From contig NZ_JAMWZB010000007.1 in assembly GCF_024305035.1 (NCBI RefSeq), positions 1 to 51,898 on the forward strand: 51,898 nt of DNA. The letters are read 5' to 3'. A model generated the notes under the pieces. It was given only the letters and a program-made list of their open reading frames with translations. It searched no databases and was not told the origin of the DNA. This DNA comes from Algoriphagus sp. (GTDB taxonomy: Bacteria > Bacteroidota > Bacteroidia > Cytophagales > Cyclobacteriaceae). A program made the position numbers and the translations under genes. Positions 15,405 through 23,215 of the stretch are shown here, piece after piece; the first letter of the stretch is position 1, and every line of letters starts with the position of its first letter.

Positions 15405-16496
15405 TCAATACTCAAACCGGACCAGATTAGGTTCCCGATCCACCGTGACCCCGTAGATGATCCTATTTTCTTCGTCCACTGCAATCCCATATACGGGCAT
15501 ATCCAATTGATACTGATTCAGGATATTTCCTTCATAATCAAATTCAAATACCCGGTTTAAATTGTCTGGGCTACTGAGTTCACGGTAGGGTTTTCCAAAG
15601 AATAAGACGAAAAAAGTTTTCTCTCCTGAATAAACATCCAAATATCGAAGAGTGGAATTCATGCCAAAATCAGGCATTTGATAGCTCATGGAATACCCAA
15701 TATCAAAATGTTGAAGCTCAGGTGAGGGACCTATGATGGTTTTGGTATGATACCCATTCAAATTGATGACATCTATATAATCGACACTCATTCCAACCTT
15801 TACAACCATTTCGCCATTTGGGCTGGACTTAATCGGGCCTTGGAAAATCGAACTGATCAAATTAGCATCCAAATCTTCGGGTTGATACCCGTTGGGCAAT
15901 TCCCAATTTTTAACTTGATCTCGCCAGTTTCCCATCAGATGAAGGGTATCCCCTTCTTTAGTCAAATGAAGGTATTGGGTCATTCCATCCACTGCACCTC
16001 CGAATAAAGATTGATTGTTTGCCCAAGTCAATTCTGTCAAAAAAAAGCTGGTCTCCGGGGAGCGAAATTCTTCCTCTGCCAGTAAACTGCTATCCCTAAG
16101 ATCATATTTGGAAAACTTCCTGATTTCAGGATCATAAGCCCATACTTTTCCAGACTCTTCAGCCTCCTCGATTTGGGAGATGACGGTAATCTCTCCAGGT
16201 CCCATTCCGTCCTTTCCCTTGGATCTTAAATATTTTCCGGATTCTTTATCTATAATATGAAATTTTTTATCGTAAATATTTTTTCGTTCAAAAACCAGGA
16301 TGAAATCATCAGTTAGCAGTAAACCTCGCGGATTGGTGATTTCCTCAATCCCGTATTTTTCCCCAGTCAATTGAATGGGATCCGGTAAGTCTTCTTCAGA
16401 AAAATAGATAATATCATTTTTTGAACCGGAATTAGTGTTACAGCCCAAAAAAACAGAAACAAAAAAAATGCTTGCAATAAGTATACTTCTATGCAT
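15405..16496 (-). CDS. TolB-like 6-bladed beta-propeller lipoprotein (363 aa)
   Basis: Near-identical copy of 10502-11593: ATG 16496, lipobox SVFLGC, same length and ends. About 20 scattered substitutions, plus one dense patch (residues about 277-303; STLRYLDVYSGEKTFFVLFF here), suggesting diversification or gene conversion at one face or loop. Follows the Cys peptide 16543-16761 and the hairpin 16512-16535. Confidence 0.85.
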   Translation of the reverse strand: MHRSILIASIFFVSVFLGCNTNSGSKNDIIYFSEEDLPDPIQLTGEKYGIEEITNPRGLLLTDDFILVFERKNIYDKKFHIIDKESGKYLRSKGKDGMGPGEITVISQIEEAEESGKVWAYDPEIRKFSKYDLRDSSLLAEEEFRSPETSFFLTELTWANNQSLFGGAVDGMTQYLHLTKEGDTLHLMGNWRDQVKNWELPNGYQPEDLDANLISSIFQGPIKSSPNGEMVVKVGMSVDYIDVINLNGYHTKTIIGPSPELQHFDIGYSMSYQMPDFGMNSTLRYLDVYSGEKTFFVLFFGKPYRELSSPDNLNRVFEFDYEGNILNQYQLDMPVYGIAVDEENRIIYGVTVDREPNLVRFEY

Positions 16497-16511
16497 AAAG
16501 TGAAATAGTTA

Positions 16512-16535
16512 AGTGGGAGGCAAATTCCTCCCACT
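16512..16535 (-). promoter_or_regulatory. intercistronic hairpin between peptide and propeller
   Basis: Same AGTGGGAGG/CCTCCCACT 9-bp stem as at 11609-11632, located 15 nt before the propeller ATG and 7 nt after the peptide stop. No U tract follows. Confidence 0.7.
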
Positions 16536-16542
16536 GGGTAAA

Positions 16543-16761
16543 TTACTCAGTACAAGTTTCGACGCATCGAGTCCATGTAGATGCATAGACCGTACCATAA
16601 TAGGGATGATTACAACTAAGAGCTGACTGGCAACAGACACCTCCCCAACTATTTGTAGCGGAGCCATCAGGACAAGGTTCCTCTTCTTCCTGTGCATTAA
16701 CCGTAATGCCCGAAAACGCCATAGCCCCCAAAAAGGCTAATCCAAACAATACCTTCTTCAT
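16543..16761 (-). CDS. secreted Cys peptide (72 aa), first cassette of the array
   Basis: Signal peptide as in 11643-11858 with cleavage after VNAQ. Mature part EEEEPCPDGSATNSWGG then a CC pair and three more Cys (CCQSALSCNH, RCVETCTE); six Cys in total. It differs from the other copy mostly between the CC pair and the C-terminal Cys pair. First gene downstream of nadD, with its own promoter in leader L1. Confidence 0.8.
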   Translation of the reverse strand: MKKVLFGLAFLGAMAFSGITVNAQEEEEPCPDGSATNSWGGVCCQSALSCNHPYYGTVYASTWTRCVETCTE

Positions 16762-16785
16762 GTTTTTATTGGTTTTGTTAGTTTA

Positions 16786-16860
16786 AAAACTTTTGGCCCA
16801 AAAGTAGCTTCGATCTTCAAAGCTGAAACTAACTTATTGAGTTCGGTTTTTAATCGCAAG
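16786..16860 (-). promoter_or_regulatory. cassette leader, copy L1: promoter and 5' hairpins
   Basis: Minus strand CTTG (16860-16857), 20 nt, TAAGTTAG (16836-16829). The first stem is AGCTTTGA/TCGAAGCT with a U-G pair and an extra A-U pair compared with L5, i.e. pairing kept despite base changes. The second is the 17-nt ACTTTTGGGCCAAAAGT palindrome. A T14 run (16901-16914) lies between it and the nadD stop. Confidence 0.8.
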
Positions 16861-16933
16861 CGTAAACTCCAAAAAACATTCACTTTTTCCATCAACGGTG
16901 TTTTTTTTTTTTTTGCAGACGGTTAATAATCAG

Positions 16934-17500
16934 CTAGAAGTAGAGTTTTTTCGACCGGATATAGTCCACTACCCCCTCCGGAAGCAGATAGCGAACGGAT
17001 CGCTCCCGCTGAATCGCCTCTCGGATAAAGGTCGCCGAGATATCCAAAAGCGGTGCATCTACCTCCATTATTGCCGGATGGGTTAAGGCTACTTTATCAC
17101 CAGGCCGGGGATAGACATAGAGCCGATATTGGGCCAGAATCTGCTCGTAGTTTTTCCACTTGCGAAGTTGCTTCAGATTATCCGATCCTAAAAAAATACT
17201 GAACTGATGCTGGGGATACTGCTCCGAAAGATAGGTCAACGTATCGATGGTATAGCTCGGACGGGGCATGTGAAACTCCACATCACTGGCCCGAAAGTGA
17301 AAATTATCCGATATGGCCAACTCCACCATGCGCAGCCGGTCAAATTCATGGACCAGCGATTTTCGCTTTTTCAGCGGATTCTGAGGACTGACCACAAACC
17401 AGACCTCATCCAAGTCCGTTCGGTCGTAAATCGTCTCCGCAATGATCAGATGACCGAGATGGATAGGATTGAAGCTGCCGAAAAAAAGCCCAATGTTCAC
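16934..17500 (-). CDS. nadD: nicotinate-nucleotide adenylyltransferase
   Basis: 188 aa, normal length. Nucleotidyltransferase motif GSFNPIHLGHL at 8-18 and the C-terminal ISATFIR motif (about 154-160) are present. Makes nicotinate adenine dinucleotide from NaMN and ATP in NAD synthesis; cytosolic. Starts 3 nt after the gmk stop, the usual Bacteroidota gmk-nadD pairing. Its last 33 codons recur twice downstream (8257-8358, 12027-12128) as duplication remnants. Confidence 0.95.
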   Translation of the reverse strand: MNIGLFFGSFNPIHLGHLIIAETIYDRTDLDEVWFVVSPQNPLKKRKSLVHEFDRLRMVELAISDNFHFRASDVEFHMPRPSYTIDTLTYLSEQYPQHQFSIFLGSDNLKQLRKWKNYEQILAQYRLYVYPRPGDKVALTHPAIMEVDAPLLDISATFIREAIQRERSVRYLLPEGVVDYIRSKKLYF

Positions 17501-17503
17501 GAC

Positions 17504-18076
17504 CTAGGAAGCTAAAAATTCCCGAACAAGCTGCTCTGCTTCTTGAGAGGACTTGGCAAAATCATCGTTGACAATCGTCACATCAAACTGCGGCTCAAAT
17601 TTCATTTCAAATTCTGCCTTATATACTCTACGGGATAGAGACTCTTCTGACTCCGTTCCCCGGTCATTGAGACGGGCTTTGAGTACTTCCAGCGAAGGCA
17701 CTTTCACAAAAATCGCCAAAGCTTGTTTGCCAAAGTATTTTTTCAGCGCCAAACCGCCTTTCACATCCACATCAAAGATGACTGCTTTACCAGAATCCCA
17801 GATCCGTTGAATTTCTTCTTTGAGGGTGCCGTAAAAATTTCCCTCATAGACCTCTTCCCATTCAATGAAAGCGTCCTGGTCAATTTTAGCTTTGAATTCT
17901 TCCTGACTTAAAAAGTAATAATCTTTGCCATGTACTTCATGTCGACCTCTTCTGTCTCTTGTGCAGGCTGAGATTGAAAATCCCAAATTGGGCACCCGCT
18001 CAATCAGGTGACGTACCAATGAGGTTTTGCCCGAACCCGAGGGTGCGGAAAAAATAATGGCTTTGCCTGGGTTCAT
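17504..18076 (-). CDS. gmk: guanylate kinase
   Basis: 190 aa. P-loop FSAPSGSGKTSLV at about 9-21, GMP-binding region STRD-like (SACTRDRRGRHEVHGKDYYF), lid and EFEMKFEPQFD. Phosphorylates GMP to GDP; cytosolic. Starts 6 nt after the small anti-sigma gene stop and precedes nadD, so one operon: sigma factor, anti-sigma, gmk, nadD. Identification is secure. Confidence 0.96.
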   Translation of the reverse strand: MNPGKAIIFSAPSGSGKTSLVRHLIERVPNLGFSISACTRDRRGRHEVHGKDYYFLSQEEFKAKIDQDAFIEWEEVYEGNFYGTLKEEIQRIWDSGKAVIFDVDVKGGLALKKYFGKQALAIFVKVPSLEVLKARLNDRGTESEESLSRRVYKAEFEMKFEPQFDVTIVNDDFAKSSQEAEQLVREFLAS

Positions 18077-18082
18077 CGGCTC

Positions 18083-18355
18083 TTATTTGATGTCTGAAAT
18101 TTTGGTTCGGATTGAATCAACCAATTCTCCCGGAACCGCTTGCTTGCTGCACTTGGTCTTGAGCAGGTCACGGATGGCCTGCTCCAGATGATAATGCTCA
18201 AAACAAGGCTGGCATTTGGCTAGCTTTTCCTTGAGGACCTCCTTGCCTGGATCCCCCATCTCTCCATCCAAAATGCTTTCGAGCAGCTCAAAACATTTGC
18301 TGACATCACTGCATTGCAGTTTTCGCTCACCCGCTGATTCTTCCTTTTTGTCCAT
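18083..18355 (-). CDS. zinc-finger-type anti-sigma factor (90 aa)
   Basis: Small acidic/basic helical protein with CxxC (AKCQPCFEHYHLEQAIRDLL) and further Cys (KTKC), like the RsrA/ZAS-type anti-sigma proteins of Bacteroidota. The canonical His three residues before the first Cys is Lys here. Lies 14 nt downstream of the ECF-type sigma gene, the expected partner. Cytosolic; possibly redox-responsive, by family analogy only. Confidence 0.75.
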   Translation of the reverse strand: MDKKEESAGERKLQCSDVSKCFELLESILDGEMGDPGKEVLKEKLAKCQPCFEHYHLEQAIRDLLKTKCSKQAVPGELVDSIRTKISDIK

Positions 18356-18369
18356 TTGGTAATCGTTTT

Positions 18370-18963
18370 TTATTCCTCCTCGTCCGTATTGTAGCCCATG
18401 TGCTGGGCATATCCTTTTAGTTTTTCTTTTAACAAATTTCTCGCTCTGTGCAGTCGGGACCGCACCGTACCAATCGGGATATCCAGGATTTTGGCCATCT
18501 CCTCGTAGGTGAATCCTTCGAGATCGCAGAGGATGATCACTGTTCTGAAATCCACCGCCAGACTGTTGAGTGCATTGGATATCTCGTCTCCGATCATATC
18601 CTTGACCGATTCAGCTCTCAAATCCGTGGTCCCACGAAAGTCAACATCATCAGAGTTGTAATAAGTTTCAACTTCTTGATAATCTACTTTCGCTGGCTGC
18701 TTACTCTTCTTTCGATACTCATTAATAAAGCTGTTTTTGAGGATTCGAAACAGCCATGCCTTGGCGTTGGTTCCCTGCTCAAAAGAATTGATAAAGCGAT
18801 AGGCTTTGAGATAGGTGTCTTGTACCAGGTCCTTGGCATCATCCTCATCAAAGGTGAGCCGGTAGGCAAAGTTGTACATGGAGTCTATGTGTGGCATAAA
18901 CTCCCCATCAAAGATGGAATTTTTCTCTTCTTGAGAATATTTTCTGCGTTGTACTTCCGACAT
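18370..18963 (-). CDS. ECF/RpoE-like sigma-70 family factor (197 aa)
   Basis: ATG 18963 (MSEVQRRKYSQEEK) is preferred to the in-frame TTG 9 nt upstream. Region 2: YNFAYRLTFDEDDAKDLVQDTYLKAY and WLFRILKNSFINEYRK. Region 4: LEGFTYEEMAKILDIPIGTV followed by RSRLHRARNLLKEKL. First gene of the operon with the anti-sigma, gmk and nadD. Divergent from the acyltransferase at 19082. Confidence 0.92.
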   Translation of the reverse strand: MSEVQRRKYSQEEKNSIFDGEFMPHIDSMYNFAYRLTFDEDDAKDLVQDTYLKAYRFINSFEQGTNAKAWLFRILKNSFINEYRKKSKQPAKVDYQEVETYYNSDDVDFRGTTDLRAESVKDMIGDEISNALNSLAVDFRTVIILCDLEGFTYEEMAKILDIPIGTVRSRLHRARNLLKEKLKGYAQHMGYNTDEEE

Positions 18964-19081
18964 ACGTTTCAAAAGTAATCATTGGGTCAAATTATAACTA
19001 GGAATCGGGAAGTTTTCACCTGATTTCCTTTATTTTGTTTTCGAAAAGCTCCATTCCAGGGCTCTCTATTCTTGAAATTGC

Positions 19082-19921
19082 ATGATGATTTTCTTTCGGC
19101 TACTCTCCCGACTCCCTCTTCCGGCTTTGTACATTTTCAGTGATCTGATCTATTTGATCGCCCGATTTGTGATTCGCTACCGCAAAAAGGTCATCGACGA
19201 AAATATCCTCCATGCTTTTCCTCAACTTACAGCTATTGAGCGAAAACAGGTCCGAAACCGATTTTATCGGAATTTTACTGACACATTTGCCGAAACCATC
19301 AAAATGCTGACAATTTCGGAAGCCGAATTGCGACAGCGATTCCATGTGGTCAATCAGGAACTGATCGATCAAGAAGTTCAAAAAGGCCGCAGTGCCCTCA
19401 TGATGGCAGGCCATGTCTTCAACTGGGAAATGGCGATATTGGGTGTGGCACTGGAAACCAAAGTAACCGCTGAAACCGTTTACCTCAAGCTAAACAATGC
19501 CTTTTTCAACCAATTGATGCTGGAAATCCGGACACATTTTGGCGGAGTAATGACCGAAAAACGGGAATTTCGAAAAAGTATGATTACTATGCGCTCCGAT
19601 CCTCGGATCGTCCACTTAGCTGCAGATCAGCGCCCCCCTTCCAAAGAGCGTCGATACCTGCGAACATTTATGAACCGCCCGGCTTATTTCTTCGAAGGAG
19701 GAGAATTCATGGCCAAAAAAATGGGACTACCGGTTTTCTTTGGAAAAATGCAAAAGGTCAAGCGTGGTCATTATCGTTTTGAATTTACCAAACTTGCCGA
19801 TGCACCCTACGCAGACTCGGCTACTCACAGCATCACAGACCGGTTCTGCGAACTCTTGGAGGAAAACATCAGGAACCAACCAGACCTGTACCTTTGGAGT
19901 CATAAGCGATGGAAAGTGTAG
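19082..19921 (+). CDS. lysophospholipid/lipid A acyltransferase family protein
   Basis: 279 aa, a length typical for LpxL/HtrB-type acyltransferases. N-terminal hydrophobic segment (LPLPALYIFSDLIYLIARFV) followed by the HX4E catalytic motif in MAGHVFNWEMAI (about 111-116) and the ADQRPPSKERR block. Ends LYLWSHKRWK as in the family. Probably adds a secondary acyl chain to lipid A at the inner membrane; exact acceptor not determined. Confidence 0.88.
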   Translation: MMIFFRLLSRLPLPALYIFSDLIYLIARFVIRYRKKVIDENILHAFPQLTAIERKQVRNRFYRNFTDTFAETIKMLTISEAELRQRFHVVNQELIDQEVQKGRSALMMAGHVFNWEMAILGVALETKVTAETVYLKLNNAFFNQLMLEIRTHFGGVMTEKREFRKSMITMRSDPRIVHLAADQRPPSKERRYLRTFMNRPAYFFEGGEFMAKKMGLPVFFGKMQKVKRGHYRFEFTKLADAPYADSATHSITDRFCELLEENIRNQPDLYLWSHKRWKV

Positions 19922-20129
19922 CCCTTCGTCGGGAAGTTGTCCTGCAAGGAGATTGGAGGTGAAGGCATATCCCCTCTCCTTTCCAACAAATAAATCAACT
20001 AGGGCTTCCATAGGGAATCATTTAAAACCCTGAAGCGATTAAAAACTAGGGAGTCGTTTAGAACCAATTCTGTTTAGGATATCCAAGTGGTTCTTACTTC
20101 TTATATCTAAAAACATGTATCAAATTTAA

Positions 20130-22391
20130 ATGGACTATTTAAAAGAACTCAATCCGCCTCAGCGGGAAGCTGTCGAACGTACCGAAGGTCCAGTGATGAT
20201 CATTGCCGGAGCCGGTTCGGGAAAAACCCGGGTACTTACCTACCGGATAGCCCACCTGATCTATGCCCGCGGAGTGGATCCTTTTCAGATTCTTTCCCTG
20301 ACTTTTACCAACAAAGCCGCTGCCGAGATGAAGCATCGGATCGAATCCCTGGTCGGTTTGGATGCCCGAAATACTTGGATGGGTACTTTTCACTCAGTTT
20401 TTGCCAAAATTCTCCGCGTCGAATCCGAAAAAATAGGCTATCCGTCCAATTTCACCATTTACGACACCGACGACTCCAAGTCCCTGATCCGAAGCATTGT
20501 CAAAGAAATGCGGCTAGATGATAAAGTGTACAAACAGGGCGTGGTCCTTTCTCGAATTTCCGGAGCCAAAAACCGTCTGATCTCCTGGCAGGCCTACCAA
20601 AAAGACCCCTTTGTTAAAGCAGACGATGAAGCTGCCATGCGTCCTCGCATGGGCGAAATCTATCAGAAATACCAAGACCGACTTTTCAAATCCGGAGCGA
20701 TGGATTTTGACGACTTGCTTTTCAATACCAATGTGCTTTTTCGTGATCATACTGATGTTTTGAATAAATACCAGCATCGCTTCAAGTACGTGATGGTGGA
20801 TGAGTTTCAGGACACCAATCTTTCCCAGTACCTCATTACCAAAAAACTCGCCGCAGTCCATCAAAATATTTGTGTGGTGGGAGACGATGCACAGAGTATT
20901 TACGCGTTCCGAGGAGCGGATATTCAAAATATCCTAAACTTTGAAAAGGACTATCCTGATTTGTTTGTGGTCAAGCTGGAGCAAAATTACCGCTCCACCA
21001 AAACCATCGTCGAAGCAGCCAATTCCATCATCGACAAAAACAAAGCCCAACTTAAGAAAACGGTGTGGACTTCCAATCCCGATGGAGACCTGATCGAATT
21101 GATTAAAGCTACCTCTGACAATGAAGAAGGACGGATAGTCGCCACCACCATTTTTGAGGAACGAAACAACAAAAAACTCAACAACAGCGACTTTGCGGTA
21201 CTCTACCGCACCAACTCCCAATCACGGGCGATAGAGGAAGCCCTGCGAAAAATGAATCTGACCTATAAAATCGTCGGAGGGCTTTCATTTTACCAGCGAA
21301 AAGAAATCAAAGACCTGATGGCCTATATGCGCTTCACGGTCAATTCGGTTGATGAAGAAGCATTTAAACGAATCATCAACTATCCCAAGCGGGGAATCGG
21401 TGACACCTCAGTAGAAAAAATACTGGTGGCCGCCTACGATCATGATATGCCGCTTTGGGAGGTGGTACAAAACGCCCCAAATTTCCTTTCTGGCCGAGCG
21501 GGAAGCTCAGTGGATGATTTTGCCACGATGATCAAGGCTTTTCAAATCGAAGTGGAACGGAAAGACGCATTTGAAGCAGCCAATTACATTGCCAAGCAAA
21601 GTGGCCTTTTGCGCGAGCTTTACGAGGATAAAACGATCGAGGGGCTCAATCGCTACGAAAACGTCCAAGAACTCCTCAACGCCATCAAAGAATACGTGGA
21701 CAATCCCGAAAATGAAGATAAAAGTTTAGGAGCTTTCCTTCAGGAAATTGCTTTGCTCACTGACAATGATCGGGATAAAGATACCACTGATGCCATTACA
21801 CTAATGACGATCCACTCCAGCAAAGGTTTGGAATTTAAGCAGGTGTTTGTAGTTGGGATGGAAGAGGATCTGTTTCCTTCCCAGATGATGATGCAAAGTC
21901 GGGAGGATCTCGAGGAAGAGCGGAGATTATTCTATGTAGCCACTACCCGGGCAATGGATAAACTGTATTTGACTTATGCCCTGACCCGATATCGATTTGG
22001 CCGACTGCTCAACTGTGAGCCCAGCCGTTTTCTGGAAGAAGTCGATCCCGCTACACTCAAAGTAAACAAGCGCATATCCGCCACTCGTGAAATGCCAGGC
22101 GCTATGCGCAAAGAAGGCTTGCCCGGTGGTTCGGGATTTATCGGATTAAAGAAAAAACCAGAATCCCGAGTCCCCTCGCAGATGAAAATCCACACACCCA
22201 GTCCGGATTTTAAACCGAGCAACACCAATAACCTAAAAGCTGAGCAATTGGTAGAGCACCCCAAATTTGGTTTTGGCAAGGTAGAAAAAATCGAAGTGGA
22301 GGGGCTCAATCGAAAAGCAACGATCAAATTCGAGCATTTTGGCGAGAAGACATTATTACTTAGCTTTGCGAAGCTCAGAATTATTGATTAA
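20130..22391 (+). CDS. UvrD/PcrA-type ATP-dependent DNA helicase
   Basis: 753 aa superfamily 1A helicase. Q motif LNPPQREAV, Walker A AGAGSGKTRVLTYRIAHL (about 26-43), VDEFQDTN (Walker B), GDDAQSIYAFRGA, EQNYRST, TIHSSKGLEFKQVFV and RRLFYVATTRAMDKLYL in order. C-terminal PcrA-like tail domain (EHPKFGFGKVEKIE). 3'-5' DNA unwinding in repair and replication restart; cytosolic. pcrA versus uvrD naming not decided. Confidence 0.95.
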   Translation: MDYLKELNPPQREAVERTEGPVMIIAGAGSGKTRVLTYRIAHLIYARGVDPFQILSLTFTNKAAAEMKHRIESLVGLDARNTWMGTFHSVFAKILRVESEKIGYPSNFTIYDTDDSKSLIRSIVKEMRLDDKVYKQGVVLSRISGAKNRLISWQAYQKDPFVKADDEAAMRPRMGEIYQKYQDRLFKSGAMDFDDLLFNTNVLFRDHTDVLNKYQHRFKYVMVDEFQDTNLSQYLITKKLAAVHQNICVVGDDAQSIYAFRGADIQNILNFEKDYPDLFVVKLEQNYRSTKTIVEAANSIIDKNKAQLKKTVWTSNPDGDLIELIKATSDNEEGRIVATTIFEERNNKKLNNSDFAVLYRTNSQSRAIEEALRKMNLTYKIVGGLSFYQRKEIKDLMAYMRFTVNSVDEEAFKRIINYPKRGIGDTSVEKILVAAYDHDMPLWEVVQNAPNFLSGRAGSSVDDFATMIKAFQIEVERKDAFEAANYIAKQSGLLRELYEDKTIEGLNRYENVQELLNAIKEYVDNPENEDKSLGAFLQEIALLTDNDRDKDTTDAITLMTIHSSKGLEFKQVFVVGMEEDLFPSQMMMQSREDLEEERRLFYVATTRAMDKLYLTYALTRYRFGRLLNCEPSRFLEEVDPATLKVNKRISATREMPGAMRKEGLPGGSGFIGLKKKPESRVPSQMKIHTPSPDFKPSNTNNLKAEQLVEHPKFGFGKVEKIEVEGLNRKATIKFEHFGEKTLLLSFAKLRIID

Positions 22392-22585
22392 TTCCCTACT
22401 ATCCTGTCTTTTGGTAGATTTTTTGCCAGGCAGAATCAAATTAGAAAGGTTTTTGAGCATTTTACACTTTAAAGAATGAACACACTGGACGCAAACCTGA
22501 ACAAATCCCCTGACAAAGGCGGAAAGGTTTTGCGAAATTCCCCCGATTCATACCGGGCTTAACCATTGAAGACAATCGTAATTTT

Positions 22586-23215
22586 ATGAAGGAATACGGA
22601 AAAAATATCCAAGGCTTGGTCGATCACATCTGTACGATTGAAGACCGAGAAAAGCGCACCGCTAGCGCATACACTGTGATCGAAATCATCAAGCAACTCA
22701 ATCCCGCCCTCAAGCAGGAAACCGATCAAAAGCTATGGGATGACATTTACATCATGTCAGACTTCAAACTGGATGTGGACGGGCCCTTCCCCATGCCGGT
22801 GAAGGAGCTTTTAGGCAAAAAACCACTTCCCATCGGGTACCCTCAGGGAGAAATCAAGTTTAAGCACTACGGTAGAAACATCGAAAAACTGATCGAAAAA
22901 GCCGTTGAACTCGAGGATGATGAAGAACAGGAAGCAGCCATTATTTACATCGGTCAGCTGATGCGTAGCTTCCATTCCACTTGGAACAGAGATAATTTCG
23001 ACGACGGAATTATCCTCGATGATATCAAAACGCTTTCCAAAGGAAAGCTGCACATTGACTTGGAAAAAGTAAAGGAAAACGCACTTTTTGAATCCAACAC
23101 ACGGCGGGATTTTAAACTGCCCATGCAGGAAGAAAACAACGGCAAAAACAAGCGCCCCGCACATCAAAATAAACGAAGAAGTAATGGAGGCCATAAAAAT
23201 AAAAGGAGAAATTAA
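22586..23215 (+). CDS. DUF4290 family protein (209 aa)
   Basis: MKEYGKNIQGLVDHICTIED and FKHYGRNIEKLIEKAVE are repeat-like halves of the Bacteroidota DUF4290 family. Basic, Asn/Lys-rich tail (NKRRSNGGHKNKRRN) suggests nucleic-acid or ribosome contact, which is inference. The stop is directly followed by the murA ATG (TAAATG), so translation is coupled. This neighbour pair is common in the phylum. Function unknown. Confidence 0.85.
   Translation: MKEYGKNIQGLVDHICTIEDREKRTASAYTVIEIIKQLNPALKQETDQKLWDDIYIMSDFKLDVDGPFPMPVKELLGKKPLPIGYPQGEIKFKHYGRNIEKLIEKAVELEDDEEQEAAIIYIGQLMRSFHSTWNRDNFDDGIILDDIKTLSKGKLHIDLEKVKENALFESNTRRDFKLPMQEENNGKNKRPAHQNKRRSNGGHKNKRRN

Noticed and set aside
16898..17086. Plus-strand ORF across the T14 run
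   Set aside because: Antisense of nadD end; poly-Phe from the homopolymer is not a credible protein.
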